NCBI GenBank assembly: GCA_963840665.1
Contig: CAWIZO010000005.1
Location: 310,001-374,000 of the forward strand
Origin: DATFTE01 sp963840665
Lineage (GTDB): Bacteria; Acidobacteriota; Terriglobia; Terriglobales; Acidobacteriaceae
Direction: 5' to 3'
Length of the DNA stretch: 64,000 bases
The notes below the pieces were generated by a model, which was not told the origin of the DNA, did no database searches, and saw only the letters and a list, made by a program, of their open reading frames with translations. The translations under genes were made by a program, and so were the position numbers. Positions 1 to 9,335 of the stretch are shown here, in pieces. The stretch's first letter is position 1. Each line of letters starts with the position of its first letter.

Positions 1-464
1 AGGCGCGGTGCTTGATTTTTGGACGAAGCCTGTAAGTCGCTGGATTTAAGGGTGTTGCAGATGACCACAGCGGCTGATGATTTTTTCAACAGTCGCTCTC
101 CAAGCCCGCGTTGGGCTAACTCCCACAGTGGTCTTGGTGAAATGACCCAAGTCACTTGAGGCGGAAATTCGCCACACTGAATCGATCCTAAATCGGAAAT
201 TGAAGTCCGGAAATCCATTTTGGATATTCCAGTCCTCGGCTTACCCTGCGAACTAGGACGCACATCACCCGAGCCCGTGACCTGAAACGCGAACGACATG
301 CGCGAAATCCCTGCTTAGTCCTTCTTCCGCTGAGTGATATCGCCCAAATGCCCCCGATGGCCTCTGCCCAGCCAAAAATGACAAACCATGACAATGAAAT
401 GAGTTAGCGACTTGGCAGTGGTTGGCGCGGAAGTTGCATTTCTCCCCGCGTGGGAGGACGCGAT
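1..464. other. No gene recognised; upstream region of resB
   Basis: I see no convincing coding region here on either strand; the open frames lack a recognisable product. The stretch ends with a GGAGG ribosome binding site at about 453-457, which belongs to resB. It probably holds the resB-ccsA promoter, but I cannot point to clear -35/-10 boxes. Confidence 0.5.
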
Positions 465-1908
465 ATGGCCATCGCTCTGGGTAAAACCGCACGCAAGCTC
501 TGGCAAACCATGAGTTCCATCAAGACCGGAGTGATTCTGCTGATCCTGGTGGTGATCTTCGCTGCCGCTGGAACTGTCGTCCTGCAACGCCCCACCGCTG
601 ACGCCGACGACATCCAGCGCGCCTACTCTCCCCAAATGCTGCGCGTCCTCGATCTCCTCGGACTCACCGACGTCTTCCACAGCTGGTGGTTCGTGCTCTT
701 GCTGTTGCTGGTCAGCGTGAGCATCATTGCCGCGTCGATCGAGCGATTCCCTAATTCGTGGCGCTATTTTTCGCGTCCTTATAAGAGTCCGGACGAGTCG
801 TTCCGCAAAGCCCTCCCCAACCAAGCCCTGATCGCGGTCGACGACGAAGCCACTGCTCTCGCTACCGCTGAACGCGTCTTCCGCAAAGCGCACTACCGTC
901 CCGAGCACGTGGTACGCAACCAGCGGCAATCGATTTTCGGAGAACGCAACCGCATGTCGGAGATGGCGGTGTACATCGTGCACGCCAGCCTGCTTCTGAT
1001 TTTTGTGGGTGGCATCGTCGACGCGCTCTACGGATGGCGCGGTTACGTCGCTCTCACGCGCGGGCAGCAATCGAACACCATCGAGTTGCGCGACAAGACC
1101 GGACGCGTGCTTCCTTTCTCCGTCCGCTGCGACGAAGCCGGACAGGAAAATTATCAGGACGGCACCCCTAAGAAGTGGTGGTCGAAGCTCGCTGTCGTCG
1201 AAAACGGGCGCGAGGTGATGCGCAAAGAGATCGTGGTCAACGATCCCCTGGTCTATCAGGGCGTGCGCTTCTATCAAGTCGAGCTACGGCAGCACCGGGA
1301 AGGTCGACAAACTCTCTCTCACCGTGACGCCAATCTCAGGAGATGGAAAGCCACAAGACATCAGCCTGGCAATGAACGAGAAAGTCTCCCTCGACCCCGA
1401 CACCACCGTGCGTATGACTGAGTTCATTCCCGATTACGTGGTGAGCGATGGACAGGTCTACACCCGCTCGGCGCAGGTAGAGAATCCAGCCGCGCACCTG
1501 GTCCTCGAGTCGAAAGGCAAAGCAATCAACGTTTGGCTGCCGCCGATTCCCGGCTTCGCCGAGAACGACAAATCTCCTTACAAGTTCGAAGGCAAAGACG
1601 TGCAGATGGCCTACTTCACCGGCCTCGAAGTTTCGCACGAACCCGGACAATGGGCGGTGTGGGGCGGAGTGTTGCTGATGGCCGTCGGCCTCACCGCCGT
1701 GTTTTACCTGGTGCACATACGGCTTTGGGCAGTCACGGTGCGTGACGCGCGCGGCCGCGTGGGGCTGTGGGTGGGCGGAACCTCCAACAAGAACAAAGAC
1801 GTATTCGAACAAAAATTCGCAGAACTCGTGAAAGACATTCAATCGGAGTTGAAAACGCAACCGAAGCCGCACTCGGAAGAGCCTGCAGCTTCGCTGGCCG
1901 GAGTTTAA
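465..1908 (+). CDS. resB: ResB-like cytochrome c biogenesis protein (frameshifted near 1278)
   Basis: System II cytochrome c maturation protein of the inner membrane. ResB/CcsB works with CcsA to move heme outward and attach it to apocytochrome CXXCH motifs. ATG 465 follows a GGAGG box; an in-frame GTG at 450 is less likely. Hydrophobic segments lie near residues 20-38, 75-95 and 165-187, with a large periplasmic domain and a last membrane helix near the C-terminus (WAVWGGVLLMAVGL...). The frame shifts by one base near 1278: after ...RFYQ the protein resumes as SSYGSTGKVDKLSLTV and runs to a stop at 1906-1908, so one base looks inserted. Corrected length is about 480 residues, normal for the family. 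ccsA follows after 14 bases with its own GGAGG, so the two form an operon. Family assignment is firm; whether the frameshift is real is unknown. Confidence 0.85.
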
Positions 1909-1922
1909 CGGAGGAACGTTCT

Positions 1923-3327
1923 ATGGCGCGAGCACAAGTTGAACAGCAACCTGCGGCGACTGGAACCACACTGGTGGTGATGGTGGGTCTTTCGATTGCA
2001 TTCCTGCTGTTCATGGGATTTCTGAACGTGGTAAAGAGCGGCAACCTGGTCACGGAGTCGAACTTTCTTTATGCCGCATTCATTTTCTACGCCGGTGCCG
2101 GAGCGCTTTATCTGGGCTTTGGCGTAACTGGCATCGATTCCTACGTGCGCTTCGCATCGCTCGCCACCTGGGCGGGCCTGGCGGCCAACACCCTCGCAGT
2201 CGCCCATCGCTGGTATGCAGCCGGACATCCGCCCTTCGCCAGCATCTATGAAATGCTGCTGAGCTTCGTCTGGACGTTGGTCGTTCTGACACTGATTGCC
2301 GAAAAGAAGTTCGGCGTGAAAGTGATCGGGACCGTGACCATGCCGGTGGCGATCGTCGGAGTGGTCCTGATGCAACTGTTGCCATCGGACGTCCGGCCGC
2401 TGGTGCCGGCGCTGCAGTCCACCTGGCTGCACGTGCACGTGACGCTCGCCATGCTCGCTTACGCCGCATGCGCGCTCAGCTTCGCGCTGGCCATGATGTT
2501 TCTGATTCAGGACAAGATGCGGACCGAGACTTTCCTCGCGGCCATCAGCCTGTTCGGCATCGGCACTTATCTCGGCGTCCTCACCCGCTTTGAAAAGTGG
2601 GGCGGCCTCAGCGTGATCGCGTGGGACGCCGGAACAAAAGTCGGAGATGTTTCTCTCCAAGGGCGTGCGCCTGTTCGTAGTGATTCCTGATCTCGGCTGG
2701 CTGATGTTGCTGGTCCTCGCTGCCGTCGCCGCTCCCCTGGTGCTTTATCTTCTCTGGAGAAAGTCAGAACGACGACCGTCTGATCAGCATCGCCAATCGC
2801 GCCGTCTTCGTCAGCATTCTTCTGCAGGTGCTGGCGCTGGCGTTTTCTTCCTGCTCCGCGTGCGCGACGGCCGCTACACTTCGCTCGATGCCGAGGGATT
2901 GTTTTCCACCAGCCTGGCCGCGAGTCCCTTCATTTTGTCGGGACTGGTAGGCGGCATCTTCGTTTCGCTTCTCTATCTGCTGCTCTTGTGGCGGCGCCGG
3001 GATCTCGAACGCATGCTGCCCACCGCGGAGATGCTCGACCGCATCACCTACAAGACAATTGCCATTGCCTTCCCCCTGCTCACCCTGATGATTGCCGCAG
3101 GCGCTTATTGGGCCAACCGCACCTGGGGTTCCTACTGGAGCTGGGATCCGAAAGAAACCTGGGCCGCGATCACCTGGCTGGTCTATGCCGGCTACCTGCA
3201 CATGCGCATTACTCGCGGGTGGCGCGGACGCCGCGCCGCTTACTTCGCCATCCTCGGTTTCGCGGTCGTCATGTTCACTTTCTTCGGTGTGACTTACCTG
3301 CTGCCGGGACTGCACGCGTATGCCTGA
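1923..3327 (+). CDS. ccsA: CcsA-like cytochrome c biogenesis protein (three frameshifts)
   Basis: Membrane partner of ResB in System II heme delivery. ATG 1923 has GGAGG seven to eight bases upstream. The protein is multi-spanning, and its diagnostic feature is the tryptophan-rich periplasmic heme-handling motif WGSYWSWDPKETWAAITW in the C-terminal third, followed by Y-x-LH-M. Reading is interrupted three times. Near 2640 an extra base precedes SEMFLSKGVRLFVVIPDLG. Near 2764 an extra base precedes QNDDRLISIANRAVFVSILL. Near 2848 one T seems missing from a T run before FFLLRVRDGRYTSL. In all three places good membrane-protein sequence continues in the next frame, which argues for indel error rather than decay. 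Corrected length is about 467 residues. The stop overlaps the possible start of the downstream kinase by 8 bases. Confidence 0.85.
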
Positions 3328-4549
3328 GACTATGAGCAAGCGCCGAAATCTAACCGGGCACGACGAACAGAGATCTCTTCCTGATCTAGAGCCCCCGCTT
3401 TACTATATCGACCAGGCGACTACGGTCTCGACCCGCCATGAGCAACGCATGAACTCGGCCGCTCCAGTAAGCCCCGAGCTCGGTTCCGTTCGCATCAAGT
3501 GGCAGATCAAAGCCCTGCTTCCCATCGCCGTCGTTTTGCTCAACGGCCTTCTGCTCTTCCTGCTCGCTTCGCTTTCCTGGAGAGATCCCGAACGTCACGT
3601 AGTGATGTTTGTTGCCGGCGGAGGAGCGGTCGCCATCTGCGCCGTGCTTCTGTTCGTTCTTACCTACCAAGTGCAACGCCCCATGGTCGAGTTGCAGGAA
3701 AAGATGGCGCAGGTGGGCGAAGGAAACCTGTCGGCCTCGGTAAGTTTTGCCAAGCGCAACGATGAGATCGGCGACTTAGGACGCGACTTCAACCGCATGG
3801 TGGCGAATCTGAAAGAGACGCGCGAGGAAATTCAGCGCCTTCATCGCACCCAGATGTCGCGCGCCGAGCACCTTGCCACGTTGGGAGAGCTCGCCGCTGG
3901 CCTCGCCCACGAAATTCGCAATCCTTTAGCCGGAATTGCCGGCGTCATCGAAATCATCGGCCGCGATCTGCCCTCGACCAGTCCGGCTCGCGCGGTGGTT
4001 AAAGACGTGCGCCTCGAGATCAATCAGATCGATCATATTCTCACCGATCTTCTGCAGACTGCCCGGCCGCATCCGCCGGAGATCCGTCGCAGCGATCTCA
4101 ATACAACCGTCGAGCACGCCGTCATGCTGGCTCGCCAGCAAGCGTTGTCGAAGCCGATCGAAATCCAGTTCAAGAAGAATCCCAACGTCCCCGAAGTCGA
4201 GCACGACAGCGATCAGATCCACCAAGTCCTGCTGAACCTGATGATCAACTCGATTCAGGCGATCGAAGGTCCGGGGAAAATCGCGGTCGAAGTGGGCACG
4301 CATGACACTTTCGCGACTATCTCGGTCGCAGACACAGGACGGGGAATCCTGCCCGAACATCTGGCCAACATCTTCCGCCCCTTCTACACCACAAAGGGCA
4401 ATGGTACCGGACTCGGTCTATCGCTGGCCCGCCGCATCGTCGAAGAACATGGCGGACACATCGACGTCACCAGCACCATCGGCAAAGGCGCCCGCTTCGT
4501 TGTAAACCTCCCCATCCGCCGCCCGCAAGCGGAAGGCAGCGCCGATTAG
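3320..4549 (+). CDS. Membrane sensor histidine kinase (HAMP-HisKA-HATPase)
   Basis: Two-component sensor kinase, about 409 residues. It has two hydrophobic segments at about residues 62-86 and 95-116 with almost no periplasmic loop, a HAMP linker (about 118-168), a HisKA dimerisation domain with phospho-acceptor His near 197 in AHEIRNPL, and a HATPase domain with N box (LMINSIQAI), G1 (DTGRGI) and G2 (GNGTGLGLSL). The absence of a large sensory domain suggests it senses the membrane or cytoplasm; the signal is unknown. The start is uncertain: ATG 3320 overlaps ccsA by 8 bases, and ATG 3332 or 3450 are alternatives; none has a strong ribosome site. It lies 39 bases before an NtrC-type regulator and almost certainly phosphorylates it. 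The NtrB-like layout suggests sigma-54-dependent output. Confidence 0.9.
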   Translation: MPETMSKRRNLTGHDEQRSLPDLEPPLYYIDQATTVSTRHEQRMNSAAPVSPELGSVRIKWQIKALLPIAVVLLNGLLLFLLASLSWRDPERHVVMFVAGGGAVAICAVLLFVLTYQVQRPMVELQEKMAQVGEGNLSASVSFAKRNDEIGDLGRDFNRMVANLKETREEIQRLHRTQMSRAEHLATLGELAAGLAHEIRNPLAGIAGVIEIIGRDLPSTSPARAVVKDVRLEINQIDHILTDLLQTARPHPPEIRRSDLNTTVEHAVMLARQQALSKPIEIQFKKNPNVPEVEHDSDQIHQVLLNLMINSIQAIEGPGKIAVEVGTHDTFATISVADTGRGILPEHLANIFRPFYTTKGNGTGLGLSLARRIVEEHGGHIDVTSTIGKGARFVVNLPIRRPQAEGSAD

Positions 4550-4588
4550 CCTCAGCCCCTCCCATCCGTAGTAAGCTAATCACTCGAA

Positions 4589-6058
4589 ATGCCTGCGGAG
4601 AAGATCCTCATCATCGATGACGAGCGCCTGGTGCGCTGGTCCCTGCGCCAGAAGTGCGAAGAGTGGGGCTACCACGTCGTCGAAGCCGAAGCCGGAGAGC
4701 CCGGCCTGAAGCTCGCCCAGCGGGAATCTCCCGACTTGGTGTTACTCGACGTCCGCATGCCCGACATGGGCGGCCTCGAAGTCCTTGAACAACTCAAGAA
4801 AAATGGCGACGCGCGCGCCGTCATCATGATCACCGCCGATCCGCAGCTTGACGACGTAAAGATGGCCCTCAAGCTCGGCGCCTATGACTTCATCGGCAAG
4901 CCGCTCGATTTCGAAGAGCTTAACGTCACCATCAAGAATGCGCTCGAAACCACGCGCCTGCGCACCGAGGTGCAGAGTCTGCGCGGTGAAGTGCGGCGGC
5001 GCGCTGGATATCACGAGGTCATCAGCACCTCCGCCAAAATGACCGAATTGATGAACTTTGTGCGCAAGGTGGCGTCGAGCGAAGCGACGACAATTCTGAT
5101 TCAAGGCGAGAGCGGCACCGGCAAAGATCTCATCGCCAAAGCGATCCATTATGAAAGCACGCGCGGCGAGAAACCCTTCATCGCCATCAACTGCTCCGCC
5201 ATCCCTGAGACGCTAATGGAAGCTGAGCTCTTTGGACACGAGCGCGGCGCCTTTACCGACGCCAAGCAGATGAAGAAAGGCCTGTTCGAAATGGCCGACG
5301 GAGGCACGCTCTTCCTCGACGAAATCGGAGAGCTCTCTCCTCTGTTACAGGCGAAACTGCTGCGTGTACTGGAAGACCAGATGATTCGCCGCGTGGGTGG
5401 TGTACGCGATATGCAAGTGGACGTTCGCGTCATCGCCGCTTCCAATCGCGATCTGGAAAAAGCCGTCCGCGATAGCCAGTTCCGCCAGGATCTTTACTAC
5501 CGTCTAGCCATCATCGCCATCTTTATTCCGCCGTTGCGCGACCGCAAGGAAGACATCCTGCCGCTGGTGGATTTCTTCATCGAACGCTACAACATAAAGT
5601 TCAAAAAGTCAGTGCGCGGCATTTCCGACGACACGCGGCGTTTGCTTTTGGCGCACAGCTGGCCGGGAAATGTTCGCGAGCTGAAGAATTCGATCGAACG
5701 CGCGATGATCCTGGAAGATGAAAAGCTTTTGCGTCCGGCCTATCTGCCGTTCTCGGTCGCCGAATCCGGCGGCCGCACCGCTTTCGAGCGTACCGCCCCT
5801 GCCGAAAGCGGCCAGCAACTCGCCAATGGACGCACGCTTCCCCGTCTCTATATTCCTGAAGGAGGCACCTCGCTCGAAGAAGTGGAACGGGCGATGGTGG
5901 AACTGGCGATGCGGCAGGCCAACAACAATCAGACCCAGGCGGCGAAGTTGCTCGACATCTCCCGCGATGCGCTGCGCTACAAACTCAAGAAGTTCGGATT
6001 GATCCGTCCGGATGACGAGGTCGTCGAGTCCTCGCCCGAAGAAGCCAGCGCCAACTGA
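4589..6058 (+). CDS. NtrC-family sigma-54-dependent response regulator
   Basis: Cytoplasmic transcription activator of 489 residues, partner of the preceding kinase. Domain order is receiver (residues 1-120, acidic pair D10/D11, phospho-acceptor D54 in LLDVRMP, K104-type lysine in GKPLD), AAA+ sigma-54 interaction domain with Walker A GESGTGKD and Walker B GGTLFLDEIGEL, arginine-finger region, and a C-terminal Fis-type HTH (NNNQTQAAKLLDISRDALRYKL). The loop that contacts sigma-54 reads GAFTDA rather than the canonical GAFTGA; this variant is also known in other members of the family and is usually compatible with function. Kinase and regulator form an operon (39 bp gap). Target genes cannot be inferred from this sequence. 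Confidence 0.92.
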   Translation: MPAEKILIIDDERLVRWSLRQKCEEWGYHVVEAEAGEPGLKLAQRESPDLVLLDVRMPDMGGLEVLEQLKKNGDARAVIMITADPQLDDVKMALKLGAYDFIGKPLDFEELNVTIKNALETTRLRTEVQSLRGEVRRRAGYHEVISTSAKMTELMNFVRKVASSEATTILIQGESGTGKDLIAKAIHYESTRGEKPFIAINCSAIPETLMEAELFGHERGAFTDAKQMKKGLFEMADGGTLFLDEIGELSPLLQAKLLRVLEDQMIRRVGGVRDMQVDVRVIAASNRDLEKAVRDSQFRQDLYYRLAIIAIFIPPLRDRKEDILPLVDFFIERYNIKFKKSVRGISDDTRRLLLAHSWPGNVRELKNSIERAMILEDEKLLRPAYLPFSVAESGGRTAFERTAPAESGQQLANGRTLPRLYIPEGGTSLEEVERAMVELAMRQANNNQTQAAKLLDISRDALRYKLKKFGLIRPDDEVVESSPEEASAN

Positions 6059-6066
6059 TCCCGCAC

Positions 6067-6106
6067 AAAAAAAAGGAAGCCCGTTCGGGAGCAGCGAACA
6101 GGCTTC
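6067..6106 (-). terminator. Rho-independent terminator for the LuxR-type HTH gene
   Basis: GAAGCCCGTTCG (6076-6087) pairs with CGAACAGGCTTC (6095-6106) with one mismatch. On the minus strand the stem is followed by a run of eight T (A run at 6067-6074 on the plus strand). It lies downstream of the minus-strand HTH gene ending at 6219. It may also limit read-through from the response regulator. Confidence 0.75.
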
Positions 6107-6218
6107 AAAGGGCCGACCGTTAGCTAATATCGCTAATGGCAGGGGGCCGAAATTCGTAAGAGTTTTTAGGGCCGACTAACGTTAACTATGACGAAACCGT
6201 GATTCGCTTTCCTAACAG

Positions 6219-6503
6219 CTAAACTTCCTCCCCTATATAGAGGAGTTGATCGAGTAACCCCGCGACCGCCAGTTTCTTGAAGATCACCAGCAACTGATCG
6301 CGAACCTCGACATCCGTCAAGCCGAGTCGCTGCCCAATCTCCCGGTCGGGCATACCCAGGGCAATCAACTGCACCATATGGCGCTCCCCGGCCCCGAGCA
6401 CGAACTCGGGGTCGTTTTCGCTGGGAACAGGATCGGGCAGGGCCATTCGCATCAGGTCCACAGGGTCGCTCGACTCCGTCGCCTCGCCGCTCGACGGCGT
6501 CAC
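6219..6503 (-). CDS. Small LuxR/GerE-type HTH protein
   Basis: Predicted 94-residue DNA-binding protein. The C-terminal two thirds (LGAGERHMVQLIALGMPDREIGQRLGLTDVEVRDQLLVIFKKL) fits a LuxR_C-like HTH: the first helix begins with the usual TxRE-like position (GAGERHM), followed by the NKEIA-like element (DREIGQRLGLTDVEV). No receiver or ligand domain is attached, so it is either a stand-alone regulator or the output domain of a degraded larger protein. The start is uncertain: GTG 6503 is the longest, and an internal ATG gives MRMALPDP. It is transcribed divergently from the ECF sigma gene at 6722, with an inverted repeat in the shared intergenic region, and is followed by a good terminator. 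Confidence 0.6.
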   Translation of the reverse strand: MTPSSGEATESSDPVDLMRMALPDPVPSENDPEFVLGAGERHMVQLIALGMPDREIGQRLGLTDVEVRDQLLVIFKKLAVAGLLDQLLYIGEEV

Positions 6504-6617
6504 CTTGCATACAAATGGAAAGCGTTATATCTATGCTGTGACGCACGAGACCGGGAATTGCCTAACGTCTGAAGTTCGGAAAAAAATATTTCTTTGGAAG
6601 CGCTGGAAACTACAGGA

Positions 6618-6633
6618 TTTGGTGTATACCAAA
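6618..6633. promoter_or_regulatory. Inverted repeat in divergent HTH/ECF-sigma promoter region
   Basis: TTTGGT-GTAT-ACCAAA: perfect 6-base arms separated by 4 bases, located 89 bases before the ECF sigma start and 115 bases before the HTH gene start. Symmetry and position suggest an operator for a dimeric regulator; the regulator is not known. Confidence 0.4.
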
Positions 6634-6721
6634 CTGAGCCGCAGGTGTAGGCAGAAGCCCGCCCGTCGAGGGGTAGTCCGGTAATTTTATCTGCAAGTTA
6701 TAAAAGCAGTCTCCAGGGACC

Positions 6722-7291
6722 ATGGACCAGGAACGCATCCTCAAACTAAGCCAGGTGTTCGGGCTCGAGCAGGCTGACAGTCCGCGCCGCAGCGAACAAC
6801 TGGAAGAGACCGTCGTGGAGCTTTATGCCTCCATGCGCCCCTCTCTTTTGGGATACGCCTACCAGATCGTGGGCTCCACCGGAGAAGCGGAAGATCTGGT
6901 CCAGATCGCGTTTCTGAAATTGTTCGACCAACTGAAACGCAAAGCAGAAATTCTGAACGTCCGCAGCTGGCTCTACCGCGTCATCCATAATCTCGCGATC
7001 GACAACATCCGCAGAAAAGGCATTCACGAAGTCGCGGTGGCCGAGTGGTTGTCGAATCGCAGCATGAACGAGACCACGCGCTCCGCGGAAGACGATCTCA
7101 TCACTCAGCAACGCATCGCGCAATCGCTCGAGATTCTTAACGAGCGCGAGCGCTATTGCCTCACTCTGCGCGCCGAAGGTTTGAGCTACCAGGAAATCGG
7201 CGACGTGTTGGGCATCAGTCACAAAGCGGTCAGCGTGTATCTATCTCGCGGGCTCAAGAAATTCGAGGGGCGTGATGCCAAACGTGCCTAA
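6722..7291 (+). CDS. ECF-type RNA polymerase sigma factor
   Basis: Sigma-70 family member of the extracytoplasmic-function group, 189 residues, which is the usual size. Region 2 is visible at about 42-105 (LLGYAYQIVGSTGEAEDLVQIAFLKLF, then WLYRVIHNLAIDNIRRK) and region 4 at about 137-182 (LNERERYCLTLRAEGLSYQEIGDVLGISHKAVSVYLSRGLKKF). No region 1.1 or 3. It would direct RNA polymerase to a stress or envelope regulon whose promoters cannot be named here. ATG 6722 is the first start in frame. The anti-sigma gene begins inside its 3' end (overlap about 17 bases), the classic sigma/anti-sigma arrangement. Confidence 0.92.
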   Translation: MDQERILKLSQVFGLEQADSPRRSEQLEETVVELYASMRPSLLGYAYQIVGSTGEAEDLVQIAFLKLFDQLKRKAEILNVRSWLYRVIHNLAIDNIRRKGIHEVAVAEWLSNRSMNETTRSAEDDLITQQRIAQSLEILNERERYCLTLRAEGLSYQEIGDVLGISHKAVSVYLSRGLKKFEGRDAKRA

Positions 7292-9200
7292 TCGAATCCC
7301 GCTGGTTCCGCCGCATTTGGGCGACGTGCAACTCGTCGCTTATCAGGACGGCGAGCTCTCGCGCGCTGAATTCGAAAAAGTACGTGACCACGTGGAGAGC
7401 TGCTGGATCTGCCGCAGCCGCCTCAGCGCAGTGCAGGAGAACATCGATCGCTTCCTGCTGGCGCGCAAAATGGTGCTGCCCGAAGCGCCCGCATTTTCTG
7501 ACACCCGAGCAGAGCAGTTCCGCCAGCGCTTGATGCGGCATGCGAACGAAACCGAAGCCGCTGGACCGTCGCTGTGGGCGCGACTCACCGCAAGCGCACG
7601 CAGCGTTTTTGCCGTGGTGGGCGAACACCGGAAAGCGGCCCTCGCCTCCGCGCTCGCCGCATGCTTGCTGGTCGTGATGTTCACCGATGTGCTGAACACG
7701 CGCGTCTCTGCCGACACCGTTCTTAGCCGCGCCCAAAGCTACGAAACCGGACACCTTCCCGCCAAGGGACAAGTCAGCCGCATCGCCGTACGTGTAGAGA
7801 GTGTTGACCGCAAAAGTGGTGCACACCGGCAGTTGGGAACCATCGTGGCTGTGCACGATTCCGAAACACCTGTCACTTATTGGGACGCGTACTCGAACGC
7901 GGCTTCGTTCGAGCGCTCCGTAACTGGCAATAACCCGGGCCTCACCGGAAACATGTTGCGTGCGGTGCTTCAGGATGACCCGGCGGATGCGACTCTTATT
8001 GACTACCTCGACCGCCAGCAGTGGCTGCCGGATGTTTCTGTCGATGGGTTCCGTCGCCTGGTCAGTTCTCGCGGAAGTTCCCAGACGATTGCCCACAAGT
8101 CTGGGGATGATTTCGAATTGCAGTATCCATTCGCGCCCGGGCACTCGTCTGGCATCGCCGAAGCCCGCCTAGTGGTCGCCGCCAGCGACTACGAGCCCGC
8201 TTCTGTAAGCATCGTGACTTCAACCGGGAACGCGCAGGAATATCTTTTCACTCGAGTCTCCTCCAACACCGAGCCGCGCACCATGGAGTTGGCGCATCTC
8301 ACGCTGCCTCCGGGCATCGGTGATGTTTCGGCGACGCACTCCGGCACCAACTCGAATCCTTCTTTACCTGCGCACAAAGTCGTGCCCCTCGGATACGCCA
8401 GCACGCACGCGACGGTAGAAGAGGTAGCGGTGGCCGAAGCCCTGCACAAAGTCGATGCCTGCCTGGGTGAAGAGGTTTATCTCTTTCCCATGTCCGATGG
8501 ATCGCTGCTGGTGCAGGGACTGGTCGACAATCCCGCGCGCCGCGAAGCCATCAAGCAGTCCCTGAAATCAGTCGACGGCATGTTGCGCGTAGAAATTTTT
8601 GTACCGCGCGAACTCAAGAATGGATCGGAACTTTACAACCCGCCCGACCGCTTCGCTGACAACGCCGGAGCCAACGCGATCGCCGAGGTCACGGTTCCCG
8701 CAAGTCTCGCCGACCTGTCGAACGCGAGCATGCCGCTGCATGACCGCATCTTCAAGCACCTTTCGCGATCCGGCGCCTCAAACGACGAAACCGAAAAGGA
8801 AGTCGCGATCTTCTCCAATGAAATCGTGACCCACGCCCGCCAAACCTTCCTGCACGCCTGGGCGCTGAAAAAGCTAGATCGCGAATTCTCATCCGAGCGC
8901 ATCGCTGGGCTGCCCCGGGCCACGCTGCGGCAGATTGAGAAGATCCGTCAGGATCACCAGAACTGGATTGCGAACCTGGCCCAGCGTCAGGCCGAAATGC
9001 TCTCCGATATCGCCGACACGCCGCTGTCGGCCAGCATGAGCGACGCAGTCGCCGGCCACGCCGATAGCGAGACTCTGCTCCGGCTCGCCCGCGAGCAGAA
9101 TGATCTGGTCCGCTCTCTGTTCACGACCTCCCAGCAGGCTCCCGAGGCCTCCGCGAGTCTTTCCCGCCTGATCGCCGTATTGCGACACATGGGCAGCTAG
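7275..9200 (+). CDS. Zinc-finger anti-sigma factor with large extracytoplasmic domain
   Basis: Predicted transmembrane anti-sigma factor of about 641 residues. The N-terminal cytoplasmic part carries the ZAS-type zinc motif H-x3-C-x2-C (H39, C43, C46 in HVESCWIC). One membrane segment follows at about 117-135 (AALASALAACLLVVMF). The remaining roughly 500 residues would be periplasmic and have no motif I recognise; they are rich in charged residues and predicted helices near the C-terminus. A typical anti-sigma factor is 200-300 residues, so the long outer domain is unusual and may be the sensor. ATG 7275 sits 4-5 bases after GAGGGG; GTG 7272 is also in frame. It overlaps the ECF sigma gene, so translational coupling is likely. 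Confidence 0.8.
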   Translation: MPNVPNRIPLVPPHLGDVQLVAYQDGELSRAEFEKVRDHVESCWICRSRLSAVQENIDRFLLARKMVLPEAPAFSDTRAEQFRQRLMRHANETEAAGPSLWARLTASARSVFAVVGEHRKAALASALAACLLVVMFTDVLNTRVSADTVLSRAQSYETGHLPAKGQVSRIAVRVESVDRKSGAHRQLGTIVAVHDSETPVTYWDAYSNAASFERSVTGNNPGLTGNMLRAVLQDDPADATLIDYLDRQQWLPDVSVDGFRRLVSSRGSSQTIAHKSGDDFELQYPFAPGHSSGIAEARLVVAASDYEPASVSIVTSTGNAQEYLFTRVSSNTEPRTMELAHLTLPPGIGDVSATHSGTNSNPSLPAHKVVPLGYASTHATVEEVAVAEALHKVDACLGEEVYLFPMSDGSLLVQGLVDNPARREAIKQSLKSVDGMLRVEIFVPRELKNGSELYNPPDRFADNAGANAIAEVTVPASLADLSNASMPLHDRIFKHLSRSGASNDETEKEVAIFSNEIVTHARQTFLHAWALKKLDREFSSERIAGLPRATLRQIEKIRQDHQNWIANLAQRQAEMLSDIADTPLSASMSDAVAGHADSETLLRLAREQNDLVRSLFTTSQQAPEASASLSRLIAVLRHMGS

Positions 9201-9251
9201 CCGCCACAAGCTGAAAAAGATTGCAGCCGCTGCCGAAATGTCGTCTTTTCA

Positions 9252-9276
9252 TCTCTACTATCATGAGTAGTAGAGA
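9252..9276. promoter_or_regulatory. Perfect 9-bp inverted repeat upstream of Oar-like receptor
   Basis: TCTCTACTA (9252-9260), loop TCATGAG, TAGTAGAGA (9268-9276). It lies about 60 bases before the receptor start and about 50 bases after the anti-sigma stop, with no T run after it on either strand. It could be an operator or a 5' leader hairpin. Confidence 0.4.
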
Positions 9277-9335
9277 GTTCGGCGTGCTATTCTTTTGCGC
9301 GTCGGCCGCTCGCCCTCGGCCCCGCCGCGGAGTGC

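Noticed and set aside
315..1277. 320-residue minus-strand frame opposite resB
   Set aside because: His/Asp/Glu-rich shadow typical of the antisense of a GC-rich membrane protein gene; the plus strand has the motif-supported resB.
1278..1278. Programmed frameshift in resB
   Set aside because: No slippery heptamer or downstream pseudoknot is evident, and similar one-base shifts occur in several unrelated genes, which points to sequence error.
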